The position numbers and the translations under genes were made by a program. Shown one piece after another: positions 16,470-25,427 of a stretch of DNA of 64,000 nt. Each line of letters starts with the position of its first letter. Position 1 is the stretch's first letter. The notes under the pieces were generated by a model. It had not been told where the DNA came from and searched no databases. It saw nothing but the letters and a program-made list of their open reading frames with translations. Source of the stretch: Thermoguttaceae bacterium (GTDB lineage Bacteria > Planctomycetota > Planctomycetia > Pirellulales > Thermoguttaceae); the NCBI GenBank assembly GCA_017434455.1, contig JAFRFG010000015.1, positions 30,630 through 94,629 of the forward strand. The letters are read 5' to 3'.

Positions 16470-17574
16470 TCAGTCGGTCTTGACCCGCCAGCGGAGGTAC
16501 TCTTCCATAAACGGCTGGATATTCCCGTTGAGGACATCGTGAAAGCTGGCGTTCTGGTACCCGGTGCGGGAGTCTTTCACCCGCTGCTCGGGGTGCAGAA
16601 AGTAGTTGCGGATCTGCGAGCCGAAGCCGACCTTCGCCATATTTTTGTACTTCTCCGACATCTGCTGCTCGCGCTTTTCCTCCTCGCGCTGAAGCAGCCG
16701 GGCCTTGAGCATCTTCAGCGCCATCGCCCGGTTCTTGTGCTGGCTGCGCTCGTTTTGGCACTGCACCACCGTCCCAGTCGGAAGGTGGGTCAGACGAATC
16801 GCGCTGGAGGTCTTGTTGACGTGCTGCCCCCCCGCCCCGCTGGAGCGGAAGACATCCTCGCGGATATCCTCGTCCCGCAGCTCGACGTGAATCGAGTCGT
16901 CGATGTCGGGGTTGACGTCGACCGCGGCGAAACTGGTCTGCCGCTTCCCCTCGGCGTTGAACGGCGAGATGCGGACCAGCCGGTGGATCCCGATCTCCCC
17001 CTTGAGATAGCCGTAGGCCATCGGCCCTCGGACCATTATCGACGCGGAGTTGATCCCCGCCTCCTCGTTGTCCTGGCGGTCGAGAATCTCGACCGAATAG
17101 TCGCGGCTCTGCGCCCAGTTGATATACATCCGCAGCAGCATTTCGGCCCAGTCGTTGGCGTCGGTGCCGCCGTCGCGGGCGTTGATCGTCACGATGGCGT
17201 TGTTCCCGTCGAACGGGCCGCTCAAAAGCGCGGTGAGCTGCAGATCCTCCATCGTCTTCTCGGCCGAGGCCAGGCGATCGGGGATCTCGGCGGCCATCTC
17301 CTCGTCTTCGGCGCCCAGCTCAAAGAGAACATCCAGCTCGTCGAGTTCGGCGGCGATCGTCTCGATCGGCTTAAGATAAGACTTGATTGTCTTTAGGCGG
17401 CCGACGACCGCCTGCGAACCCTCGGCGTCGTCCCAAAAGCCGGGGGCCGACATCTGACGCTCGATCTCGGCGGCCTCTTTGGTCTTTTCGTCGTAGTCAA
17501 AGAGAGTCCTTCATTTGCTGAAGGCCCTCGCGAAGCTGGCGGGTCCGATCGACCCATTGGTTCTCAATCGGCAT
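16470..17574 (-). CDS. prfB: Peptide chain release factor 2, with programmed +1 frameshift
   Basis: RF2 ends translation at UGA and UAA. The gene is in two frames. A first ORF of 25 codons starts at ATG 17574 (GAGGA just upstream) and stops at TGA 17499-17497 within CTT-TGA-C. Skipping the T at 17499 continues as GAC-TAC-GAC and joins the main frame, giving 367 residues, the normal RF2 length. AAGGA lies a few bases before the slip codon, as in the E. coli site. The main frame has RISPF, the stop-codon-reading SPF motif, and SGAGGQHVNKT, whose GGQ drives peptide release. An autoregulatory frameshift is well established for prfB; the pieces seen here match it fully. An automated caller would start at 17453 and lose 40 residues. 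Confidence 0.97.
17496..17502 (-). promoter_or_regulatory. prfB: prfB programmed frameshift site CTTTGAC
   Basis: On the minus strand CTT (17502-17500) TGA (17499-17497) C. It is identical to the canonical RF2 slippery site and is preceded by the internal Shine-Dalgarno-like AAGGA. Confidence 0.95.
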
Positions 17575-17694
17575 AACATCCTCAAAACGGCGGCTTCTTT
17601 TTCCGCGAGCCGCGGCGGCTCTCGACAGACGGCTCTGTAAAACAAGGGGATTATAGCCGGTTTTCGCCCTTTCCTCAACCGGCGCGCTGCTGGC

Positions 17695-18810
17695 CTAGCG
17701 GCGGTTCTCCGCCAAAAAGCGCTCGTATTCGGCTTCTTGTCCGGGGTCGGTTAAGGTCGTCCGCCAGTCGACCGCCAGCATCACGACGTTCACCCCCGAA
17801 CCGATCCCGAGCATCGCCAGGCGCTGTCCTTCGGAAGCGAAACCGCAGCCGATCCCGATCGCCGCGGCGCTCGGCAGCGCGACGCTGCCGGTATTCCCCA
17901 AAAGCGAGAAGGTCATAAAGTTCTTCGCCGGGTCGAGCCCCAGGCGCTCCATCACCAGATTCTGGTGCGCCCGCCCGACCTGGTGGCAGAATGTCCGATC
18001 GATCTGATCGGTCGTCCAGCCGACCTCGGGGAGGAACCGCGCGAACTGCCGCTCGGCGAGATTCACCCCGGCGTGCAGAAGCGCCTCCGAATCGGTCCGC
18101 ATAAACTGCCCGTCGGCGCGCCCCCCGGCGGAGACGTCAATTTCGCTGCGGCACAGATCGGCCCGAAGCGAATCGGCCCCCACCACCGCGCCGAGCAGGC
18201 GGTTCCCCGTGCGGGTCAGCCGCCGGCCGGTCAAGAGCATCGCCGCGCTCCCCGAGCCGATCGTCAGCGAGGCGAAGATCGGCTTGACGCTGTGCCGCGT
18301 GAGGGTCTCGTCCCCCAGCAGGCGCGCGACGGTCGTCTCCAAAAGGGTGCGGCTGTTCTCGGTCCCGACGACGATCCCCGCCTCGATCTGGCCGAGCTCG
18401 ATCATATTGGCGATCATCAGCGCGCCGGTGAGCAGCCCCAGGCAGGCGTTGGAAATATCGAAGATCGAGCAGTCCTGCGAAAGAGCGCAGCGGCGGTGGA
18501 CATCGCAGGCGGTCGCCGGTTCCTGGTAGTCGCGGCAGACCGAGGCGTGGATAAACGCGCCGATCGACTCGCGCCGCGCGCCGGTGGCCGCCAAAAGCCG
18601 CTCGACCGTCTTGACGCTGGCGTCTCCGGGGAGCATCCCCTCGGGCCACAGCCGCCGCTCTTTGATCCCGGTCATCAGCTCCAGACGGCCGTAGGGGAGG
18701 CGCAGACGGTCGTACAGGGGCGCGAGCGTCCGTTCCAGTTCGTCGGTCGTTAGAATCTCGTCGGGGAGCGTCGAGACGATCCCGTCGAGATAGACATTCT
18801 CATAGCGCAT
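17695..18810 (-). CDS. Thiolase-fold condensing enzyme, OleA/KAS III-like
   Basis: 371 residues of the FabH/OleA superfamily, which joins acyl thioesters by Claisen condensation. The catalytic triad is visible: Cys123 in ISNACLGLLTG, His276 in FCHQVGRAH, Asn306 in LLGNTGSVALPS. The stretch SVCRDYQEPATACDVHRR before the cysteine resembles OleA, the enzyme that condenses two fatty acyl chains head to head in long-chain olefin synthesis, more than FabH. OleB, OleC and OleD are not nearby, so a role in hydrocarbon synthesis is inference; another condensation in lipid metabolism is possible. The gene is alone, between prfB and the transglutaminase-like gene. Confidence 0.85.
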   Translation of the reverse strand: MRYENVYLDGIVSTLPDEILTTDELERTLAPLYDRLRLPYGRLELMTGIKERRLWPEGMLPGDASVKTVERLLAATGARRESIGAFIHASVCRDYQEPATACDVHRRCALSQDCSIFDISNACLGLLTGALMIANMIELGQIEAGIVVGTENSRTLLETTVARLLGDETLTRHSVKPIFASLTIGSGSAAMLLTGRRLTRTGNRLLGAVVGADSLRADLCRSEIDVSAGGRADGQFMRTDSEALLHAGVNLAERQFARFLPEVGWTTDQIDRTFCHQVGRAHQNLVMERLGLDPAKNFMTFSLLGNTGSVALPSAAAIGIGCGFASEGQRLAMLGIGSGVNVVMLAVDWRTTLTDPGQEAEYERFLAENRR

Positions 18811-18899
18811 GGCTCACAGCGCGTCGGCGCGCCCCGGCGTTGTCGAAAGAATACCGCGATTGCGGCGCTCCCCAAAAGGGATGCCTGCCCAGAAGAATA

Positions 18900-20288
18900 C
18901 TATGGAGGGGGGTATTTGCCTAGTAACCGCTCGGCCTGGCCGTCGGCCTCCTGTGCCTCGGCCTCTTTCCCCTCGCGGCGCAGCTCGGCGGCCCAATGCC
19001 GGTAGTAGAGGGGAAGATTGACCCGGAACTGCTCAAAGTTTGGATCGAGAACCAGACACTGCTCGGTCAGATGGATCGCCTCGCGGTAGTCGCTCCTTTT
19101 CGCCAGCTCGATCGCCAGGTTGTTCAGCGTCGCCTTGAGGTTCCCCAGGACCGTCTGGTTCTCGGGGTCGAGCACCAGGGCCTTCAGGTAGGCCGAAAGC
19201 GCCGGCCCGAAGCGCCGCTGATGGTAAAAGTCGACGCCGCGGTTAAAGTATATCGTCGCGACGAATTCCACCGGCGAGACCCCGCGCGAGGCGGCGGCGC
19301 GGCCGCGCGCCGCCGCCGCCCCTTCGGACAGATCCCCCTGATCGGGGACGATCGTGGTGTCGGCCGCGGTATCGGCGGCGGTGTCGCCGGAAGTGACCGG
19401 CCGCGAGACATGAACATCGACCGGTTCGGTGTCGAGAGCCGGCGGAAACGGAACGGGAGAATCGGGAAGGAGCTCCCAGTCGGTACAGGTCGTTTCGATG
19501 TCTAAGGTCGCGTCCGAGAGGATCACCCGGCTCTTGGCGTGGCCGGTCGTCTCGACCCCGCGGACGCTCAAGCCCACCTCCGACGCCAGGGCGTTGAACA
19601 GGACCGTGGCGCTGACACAGTTGTATTGGCCGGTCGCCAGGGTCGCCGCGACGCTGGAGCGGTTCTGCTCGTAGTGGCCGGTCAGCAGCCGGCGGCGCAA
19701 AAACTCGAAGACCGTCCGAACCCGAAGCATCTCGTCGTCGACCGGGGCGATCTCCTCGCGCAGCTGGGCCAGCGCCGAGGAAAAGATTGCCAAACTGCTT
19801 TGTCGCAGCTGAGGCGGCGTCCCCTCGGCGATCAAAACCGCTTCCAGAAAGCTCAGGTCGTCCCAGCGGCCGTTGCGGGCGTCGTCCAGGAGAAACCGCT
19901 CGGCGGCGGGAAGGTTGTTCAGCCGGCAGACAAACCAGCGGTCCTCTCGGGGAGCGTCGGCCGGCTCAACCTCCGGTGCGGTATCGGCCGTCTCGGCCGC
20001 GGGAACCGGAACGATCGTCGAGGCCTTCGGGCAGGCGGCCATCCGCAGCTGGCGCAGATTCATAATGCCGAGGAACGTCAGCTCGGGGAGCTTCTGTCCC
20101 TCGGAGTCGCTTCGAAGGCCGACCAGCTCCACGCGCCGCGAGTCGGCCGCGCCGCCGTCGGCGGTGACAATCGGCCGCGGTTCAGTAGCGGGGGGAACCG
20201 GCTCGGCGGCGCAAAGCGGCGGGGCCAAGGCGAGCAGCAGGCCAAGGGCCAGAGAACCTAAACAACTTAAAGCTTGTATTTTTCTCAT
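18900..20288 (-). CDS. Secreted transglutaminase-like (SirB1-type) protein with TPR tail
   Basis: 462 residues. A signal peptide (LGSLALGLLLALAPPLCAAE) is followed by a low-complexity linker to about residue 120. Residues 130-270 resemble the SirB1/transglutaminase-like fold: GQYNCVSATVLFNALASEVGL gives Cys224, and GHAKSRV gives His250, the usual Cys-His pair. The last 130 residues are TPR-like (IYFNRGVDFYHQRRFGPALSAYLKALVLDPENQ; YREAIHLTEQCLVLDPN). A periplasmic or surface cysteine-peptidase-like function is possible but unproven. The start has a weak ribosome site. A DUF1573 gene starts 428 bases away in the opposite direction. Confidence 0.8.
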   Translation of the reverse strand: MRKIQALSCLGSLALGLLLALAPPLCAAEPVPPATEPRPIVTADGGAADSRRVELVGLRSDSEGQKLPELTFLGIMNLRQLRMAACPKASTIVPVPAAETADTAPEVEPADAPREDRWFVCRLNNLPAAERFLLDDARNGRWDDLSFLEAVLIAEGTPPQLRQSSLAIFSSALAQLREEIAPVDDEMLRVRTVFEFLRRRLLTGHYEQNRSSVAATLATGQYNCVSATVLFNALASEVGLSVRGVETTGHAKSRVILSDATLDIETTCTDWELLPDSPVPFPPALDTEPVDVHVSRPVTSGDTAADTAADTTIVPDQGDLSEGAAAARGRAAASRGVSPVEFVATIYFNRGVDFYHQRRFGPALSAYLKALVLDPENQTVLGNLKATLNNLAIELAKRSDYREAIHLTEQCLVLDPNFEQFRVNLPLYYRHWAAELRREGKEAEAQEADGQAERLLGKYPPP

Positions 20289-20716
20289 ATTCTCAGAAGG
20301 GAATCGCTCCTCTCGTCCAACGCCGCGGAGAACTGAAAAAATTTCTTTCGTCCTCCTACTGTCGGCGCCAACGCGGCTATATTGCTTAATCCCTTTATTT
20401 TTACGGCCGAAACCGCGTTTTGCCGTTTTCTATGCTGTCTATTTTATCCAAATAATAATTTTTCGCCCCCTTTATTTTCGTGAAATATAGCTTATAAAAA
20501 AGCGCGAACATAAAATTCCTCGGAAAATTTCCAGATATTCCGATAAAAGGGAATTTTATGGGGCCGGGTTTGCCGAATATAGTGAGGAAGATTGGGTGTA
20601 CCCGGATTCTATACCCCGCCATACAAGCCGGGAATGGACTGCCTCCCACCTGCGATTGATGCCAAAAGGGGCGGCCGCGCTTTCGAGCGGCTCTTCCGCG
20701 GCTAGCGTGTCCCGCT
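20289..20716. other. Long divergent intergenic region, no gene seen
   Basis: 428 bases, AT-rich between about 20390 and 20580, separating the divergent transglutaminase-like and DUF1573 genes. It must hold the promoters of both, but I find no convincing -35/-10 pair on either strand. No tRNA, terminator or conserved coding sequence is visible. Confidence 0.6.
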
Positions 20717-22783
20717 ATGGAAACAGTTATGAGACGGAACGAAAAATCGATCGGACGGAATTCCTTCAGACCAGCTCTGCTTCTGGGAATGGTTCTGACC
20801 TTCTTCGGACTCACTTCGATACTGCATGCCCAGCCATCCGAATCCTGGGCTTCGAGGATGTTCTCGGCGATGGGAACCGAAAAGGCGTTCAACTTCGGCA
20901 ATCTCGCTCTGCACGCCGAAGCGGAACATCGTTTTGCCTTTAAGAACATCTATAAAGAAGATGTCGAAATCATCTCGGCGCAGTCGAACTGCAGCTGCAC
21001 TAACGTCACCGTTTCCAAGAAGGTGATCAAATCGCAGGAAGTCGGCGAGATCATCGCCCGCGTCGATACCTCCGGGAAGATTCATACCGGCAAACGCAAA
21101 GTCACCGTCACGGTTCGATTCAACAAGCCCCAGCCGGCCGAAATTCAGCTCCAGGTCCAGTCGTTCATCCGCGCCGATGTCGTCTTCAATCCCGGGAACG
21201 TCGAGTTCGGGACCGTCTCGCAGGGGCACGGGAGCGAGAAAAAGGTGATGCTCGAGTATCACGGCACGAACCCGAACTGGCGGCTGAGCCAAATCAAAAA
21301 GACCACGCCGGCCATCGCGGCGGTTGCGCAGCCGATTTCCGGCGGTTACGGGGGGAAGGCGTACGAAGTCACCGTCACCCTCAACGAGACGGCCGAGCCC
21401 GGCTATATCAACGGAAAGATTCAGTTCATCGCCAACGACGGCGATGGGCAAAGCGTCTTTGTCCCTGTCCACGCCCTTGTCATGGCCCCGCTGATGGCGA
21501 CCCCTTCCCATCTGCAGATCGGGGTGGTCCACCCGGGAGAATCGGTCTCGAAGAACCTGGTTCTGCGCGGATCGGTCCCGTTTAAGATCGAGCGAATCAG
21601 CTCGCCCGATTCGCGCGTCAGTTTCCTGACGGCCGATCTGGAGAGCAAGCTCCATATCATCCCGGTCACCTTCCACGCCGGCGAGAACCAGTCGGGCGAG
21701 GAAATCAATCAGCAGATTCATATCGTCACCTCGAAGAAAGACCTCGATCCGATCGATATCCCGATCACCGGGTATATCTCTCAGGAAGACGTCCTTCCCA
21801 GGCACAACGAACTGGCTAAGGGGGAACAGCTTCTGCGCGCCTATGCCGCCTCCGGAGCCCCCGGTCAAATCGCCCTGGGCCTGCTCAGCGCCCCGCTGAG
21901 CAACCCCGCCGCCCCCGCGGTCAACCGTGCCGTGGCCCAAAGCCCGGCCGCCGGCGCCACCGCGCCGAAGAGCTCGGTGATTCATCAGAATAATCCCGCC
22001 GGCGACGGCGAGGCCCACTATACCGTCTCGCGGCTGCCGATGAGCGTCGCCACCCAGATCGCCACGCATATCAGCGCGCAGTCGGTCGACAAAGAGACCT
22101 ACACCGCCTCCACCGGCGGACGTTCCGCCTCGAAGAAGAACGCCCCGAGCGTCGCTCACCAGGTGAGCCGCCCGGTCGCCGAAAAAGCGGCGCCGGCAAG
22201 CGAGCCGGCCGACGATCTGCTCGCGGACAGCCGCCCCGCCGATAACGCCTCGGAGAATAAGGCCGCGAACCAGCCGGCCGACACCCAGGTCAGCGACATT
22301 CACGTGGTCGAGGCCAAGAGCGTGCCAATGGATACCGAGGAGGCCCCCGCTTTCGATGAGGACGGGTGGACGGCCGCCGCCGACGATACCGCCGCCACCG
22401 ACGATCAGACCCGCCCGTCGCTGGGGAACGAGACGATTAAGAAAGACACCTACCCGCTGTCGCAGTTCCACAGTGCCGAGGCCCCGGCCGAGGAGATTCC
22501 CGATTCCGCCAGCGCCAAAGCCCTCTTCCGCCGCCCCGAGCAGGTCGCCCAGAGCGTTTCGGCCCCCCGCGCGAACAATACCGCGGGCACTGACGCCGGC
22601 AACGCCCAGGGGACGACGATCTTAAGCGTTCCGGGCGGCGCGGCGGCCCCCGCGGCCGAAGCCCCGTCGGACGGCGCGCCGACGGTCAAGAGCGCCCGGT
22701 CGGTGAAGCGCACTGCCCGCCGAAGCGAGGCGGTTGACCCGACCTCCGAGGACGGGTTCTATATTCTCGATTTCCCGCAGTAA
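20717..22783 (+). CDS. DUF1573 secreted protein with long disordered C-terminus
   Basis: 688 residues. A signal anchor or signal peptide (ALLLGMVLTFFGLTSILHAQ) is followed by SESWASRMF and then a DUF1573 domain, an Ig-like fold common in planctomycetes and Bacteroidetes; NFGNLALHAEAEHRFAFKN and the SNCSCTNV motif with its cysteines are typical. Similar beta-rich segments continue to about residue 360 (VVFNPGNVEFGTVSQGHGSEKKV; SHLQIGVVHPGESVSKNL), so there are probably three tandem Ig-like domains. From about 370 on the sequence is A/P/S/D-rich and probably disordered. A second ATG at 20729 has a better upstream GGAAA and could be the real start. Function of DUF1573 is unknown. Confidence 0.85.
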   Translation: METVMRRNEKSIGRNSFRPALLLGMVLTFFGLTSILHAQPSESWASRMFSAMGTEKAFNFGNLALHAEAEHRFAFKNIYKEDVEIISAQSNCSCTNVTVSKKVIKSQEVGEIIARVDTSGKIHTGKRKVTVTVRFNKPQPAEIQLQVQSFIRADVVFNPGNVEFGTVSQGHGSEKKVMLEYHGTNPNWRLSQIKKTTPAIAAVAQPISGGYGGKAYEVTVTLNETAEPGYINGKIQFIANDGDGQSVFVPVHALVMAPLMATPSHLQIGVVHPGESVSKNLVLRGSVPFKIERISSPDSRVSFLTADLESKLHIIPVTFHAGENQSGEEINQQIHIVTSKKDLDPIDIPITGYISQEDVLPRHNELAKGEQLLRAYAASGAPGQIALGLLSAPLSNPAAPAVNRAVAQSPAAGATAPKSSVIHQNNPAGDGEAHYTVSRLPMSVATQIATHISAQSVDKETYTASTGGRSASKKNAPSVAHQVSRPVAEKAAPASEPADDLLADSRPADNASENKAANQPADTQVSDIHVVEAKSVPMDTEEAPAFDEDGWTAAADDTAATDDQTRPSLGNETIKKDTYPLSQFHSAEAPAEEIPDSASAKALFRRPEQVAQSVSAPRANNTAGTDAGNAQGTTILSVPGGAAAPAAEAPSDGAPTVKSARSVKRTARRSEAVDPTSEDGFYILDFPQ

Positions 22784-22819
22784 AAACAAACAGTAAAAGT
22801 TAAACCGAATCGCGCGGCG

Positions 22820-23845
22820 CTACTCGCCGCAGGCCTCAAGCGCCTTCTTCGCGGAGTCGAGAAGGCGCTTTTTCGTCTCCTCATACGGGAACTTCATCGT
22901 CGCCCCGGCGGCGGCCGCGTGCCCGCCGCCGCCGAACGAGGCAGCCAGCCGGCTGCAGTCGACCGAGCAGCGGCTGCGGAAACTGACCTTGAAGTCGCCG
23001 TTCTTCTGCTCGACGAGGATCAGCGCCATCTTGGTCCCGGCGATCTTCAGCGTCTCGTTGACGATATCTTCGCTCTCGCTTTGGTGCGCGCCCGCCGCGG
23101 CGAAGTCCGACTGCAAAAGCGAGGTGAACATCAGCCGGCCGTCGAAGAACGACTCGGTCTTGGCCAGCGCGCGGCCGATCAGGCGAATCCGGCCGAGCGA
23201 TTCCTGCTCGCAGATGATCCGGTACAGCTCGTCCGGGCGCATCCCCACGCGGATCAGCGCCGCGGCCGTCTCGAACGTCCGATCGGTGACCGAGCGGAAA
23301 CGGAACCAGCCGGTGTCGGTCGCGATGGCGGTAAACAGCGCGAAGGCGATCGGACCGGTCAGCTCGATTCCCCCGGCGCGCAGCGCGTCGAAGACGATCG
23401 TCCCGGTGGCGGGGGCGTCCGAGTCGGCGAACAACTCCGCCTGGAAGTCGTACCGCTGAACGTGGTGATCGATCACCGCCTTGCGTGCCGGACCGCCGGC
23501 AAAATAGTCGTACATCGCCCCCAGCTGCGCTTTGGAACTGGTATCGAGCGCGACGAGCAGATCGGCCCCGTCCAGGAACTGTTTCTCCTCGCTGGTCAGT
23601 TGCCCCAGCGCGCGGACCTCCCCCCGCGGATCGAGAAAGGTGAGCGTCGGGGGGACCGGGTCGGCGTTGATCATCATCACCTGTTTCCCTCGGGCCTTCA
23701 GCGCCATCGCCATCGCCGTCTGGCTGCCGAGGGAGTCCCCGTCGGGGCGCACGTGCGAGGTCAGAACAATCGTCCTTGCCGAGTCGATCAGTTCCCAGTA
23801 ACGTTTCCAGTTGATATCGGCCGCCGCCTGATTCGCTTCCGTCAT
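22820..23845 (-). CDS. nrnA: DHH-family nanoRNase / pAp phosphatase
   Basis: 341 residues. NrnA-type enzymes degrade 2-5 nt RNA oligomers and dephosphorylate pAp in the cytosol. The DHH domain shows SHVRPDGDSLGS near residues 30-41, LLVALDTSS near 96-104 and VIDHHV near 125-130; the DHHA1 domain ends with the substrate-binding SFGGGGHAAAAGA. Length and domain order fit NrnA well. It faces away from the DUF1080 gene and its start is followed upstream by a long non-coding stretch. Confidence 0.93.
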   Translation of the reverse strand: MTEANQAAADINWKRYWELIDSARTIVLTSHVRPDGDSLGSQTAMAMALKARGKQVMMINADPVPPTLTFLDPRGEVRALGQLTSEEKQFLDGADLLVALDTSSKAQLGAMYDYFAGGPARKAVIDHHVQRYDFQAELFADSDAPATGTIVFDALRAGGIELTGPIAFALFTAIATDTGWFRFRSVTDRTFETAAALIRVGMRPDELYRIICEQESLGRIRLIGRALAKTESFFDGRLMFTSLLQSDFAAAGAHQSESEDIVNETLKIAGTKMALILVEQKNGDFKVSFRSRCSVDCSRLAASFGGGGHAAAAGATMKFPYEETKKRLLDSAKKALEACGE

Positions 23846-24152
23846 CGGTTCTTCCTTTCTTTCGCGCGGGAAAGAGCGTTTTTTCTTCCCCTTTTTATAC
23901 CCACAAGCGCCCGCTCAACCAAGGTGGTATTACCCAAAAATCCACCATAATCGACCCGCGCCGGGGCGAAAAGCTCCCCTTTTTTGCAAAAACGCTCAAT
24001 GTTCCCTGGACAAAGGTGTCTTGCCTAACTATCCTACCTATAGCGCCCAGTATATTTATACCCTATAATCTATTGCCCGCGCCGGGGTATTGGGAAGAGA
24101 TGTTTTTCCCGCCCCCGCGATCGATTCGGCTGTTCGTACCGAAGGAGAACAG
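23846..24152. other. Divergent intergenic region, no gene seen
   Basis: 307 bases between nrnA (minus) and the DUF1080 gene (plus). A TATAAT at 24064-24069 lacks a recognisable -35 at normal spacing. No RNA gene or repeat is visible. Confidence 0.55.
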
Positions 24153-24986
24153 ATGAGACGCTTTCTTTGCATGACCGTTGGGACCGCCGTTTTGCTGGCC
24201 GCCCTCCCCATCCTGACCGAATACGCCGCGCTGCGGGCCCAGTCCCCCGTCGCCGCGAAACCGATTCAGTGGGAAGGGGCTCAGACGTTCGGCTCCTCCG
24301 CCGCGTACCGAACCGGTGCCGGGTTCGGGTACGCGCCGGGGGCCGTCTCTTATCAGCAGCCCGCCGCGCCGGTTTACTACGTCCGAGGGGAGAAGACCGA
24401 GCTGTTCAACCATGTCGACCTCACCGGCTGGACCGACTCCAACGGCGGGGAACCGAAGGGGTGGAAGGTGGTCGACGGCCTGCTTTACCACGACGCCACC
24501 GGCGATAACCTCTTCACCGAGAAACAGTACGAGTCGTTCATCCTCGAGTTCGAGTTCCTGGTCACCCAGGGGGACAACACCAACAGCGGCGTGAAATACA
24601 AAACCTGGTACGGCGACAACTGGTGGATGGGGTGCGAGTACCAAATCCTCGACGACGAGGGGAACGGCGATTCCGGCGATCTTCACCTCACCGCGTCGCT
24701 GTACGACGTCTATCCGCCGGCGATCAAAAGCGGTCTGCTCAAGTACGGCCAGTTCAACCAGGGGAAGATCGTCGTGATGGGGAACTACGTCGAGCATTGG
24801 CTCAACGGTCAGCGGACCGTCGCGGCCGTGATCGGCTCCCCCGACTGGGCGGCCCGCGTGGCGAAGAGCAAATTCCAGGACGAGCCGAATTTCGGCAAGA
24901 TCAAGTCCTCGCGCCTGTTTTTGCAGCACCACAGCACGCCGGTGAGCTTCAGGAATATCTCCATCACCGAACTGAAGCCGTGGTAA
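24153..24986 (+). CDS. Secreted DUF1080 (3-keto-disaccharide hydrolase-type) protein
   Basis: 277 residues. Signal peptide MRRFLCMTVGTAVLLAALPILTEYAA, then a Tyr/Gly/Pro-rich linker to about residue 85, then a DUF1080 domain: LFNHVDLTGWTD, WKVVDGLLYHDATGDNLFTEKQYESFILEFEFL, NSGVKYKTWYGDNWWMGCEYQILDD, and GKIVVMGNYVEHWLNGQRT. The fold is a lectin-like beta sandwich; some members hydrolyse 3-keto-glycosides, and the family is greatly expanded in planctomycetes. GAAGGAG five bases before the ATG supports the start. Substrate cannot be predicted from sequence. Confidence 0.9.
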   Translation: MRRFLCMTVGTAVLLAALPILTEYAALRAQSPVAAKPIQWEGAQTFGSSAAYRTGAGFGYAPGAVSYQQPAAPVYYVRGEKTELFNHVDLTGWTDSNGGEPKGWKVVDGLLYHDATGDNLFTEKQYESFILEFEFLVTQGDNTNSGVKYKTWYGDNWWMGCEYQILDDEGNGDSGDLHLTASLYDVYPPAIKSGLLKYGQFNQGKIVVMGNYVEHWLNGQRTVAAVIGSPDWAARVAKSKFQDEPNFGKIKSSRLFLQHHSTPVSFRNISITELKPW

Positions 24987-25014
24987 ATATCCCAAGGACG
25001 TTGGCTGAGGCGTT

Positions 25015-25362
25015 ATGGGCAAAAGCAAGAGGGAAAGGGATCTGACGGCTATGGCAGCACCGCTCACCAGTTGGAACAGCGCCGCTTCTTCCCGAAAGAA
25101 GGATGTTTCCATCGCGCTGGGGACAGGGAGCTATGCCGCGGCGAAAGAAAAGCCGCGGGGATCTTTTTTCGGATGGGTCTTCGCGCGGCTCTTCCGGCTG
25201 GCGGTCTTTATCACTTTCCTGGCCGTCGCCTTCTGGGCGGCCAGCGGGGTGAGTCTCGACCAGAATCAAGACTTCTGGAGCAACGTCCGTTTCGACTTCA
25301 CCTCTCCGCGCGTCTTCTTCGAGCGGATACAGGAGTTCATCCGGGCCCACTGGATGGGGTAA
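25015..25362 (+). CDS. Small single-pass membrane protein of unknown function
   Basis: 115 residues (an ATG at codon 13, position 25051, is an alternative start). The first 50 residues are polar and basic, then one membrane helix (about 56-78, ARLFRLAVFITFLAVAFWAASGV), then about 35 residues, N-in orientation expected from the basic flank. No family recognised. It follows the DUF1080 gene by 28 bases on the same strand and ends before a strong terminator, so the two are probably co-transcribed. Confidence 0.6.
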   Translation: MGKSKRERDLTAMAAPLTSWNSAASSRKKDVSIALGTGSYAAAKEKPRGSFFGWVFARLFRLAVFITFLAVAFWAASGVSLDQNQDFWSNVRFDFTSPRVFFERIQEFIRAHWMG

Positions 25363-25381
25363 AGCGCCCTTTTTTTCGCGG

Positions 25382-25415
25382 GCGGCGCCGATTGCTTTCG
25401 GCGCCGCTTTTTTTT
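25382..25415 (+). terminator. Rho-independent terminator
   Basis: 9-bp GC stem (25382-25390 with 25399-25407), 8-nt loop, eight T, 19 bases after the small membrane protein gene. Confidence 0.92.
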
Positions 25416-25427
25416 GGCGCGCCGGCG

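Noticed and set aside
17497..17499. Selenocysteine UGA or pseudogene break in prfB
   Set aside because: The context CTT-TGA-C with an internal Shine-Dalgarno is the standard RF2 frameshift site.
24064..24069. TATAAT as promoter of the DUF1080 gene
   Set aside because: No -35 hexamer at 16-18 bases; kept only as a remark on the intergenic region.
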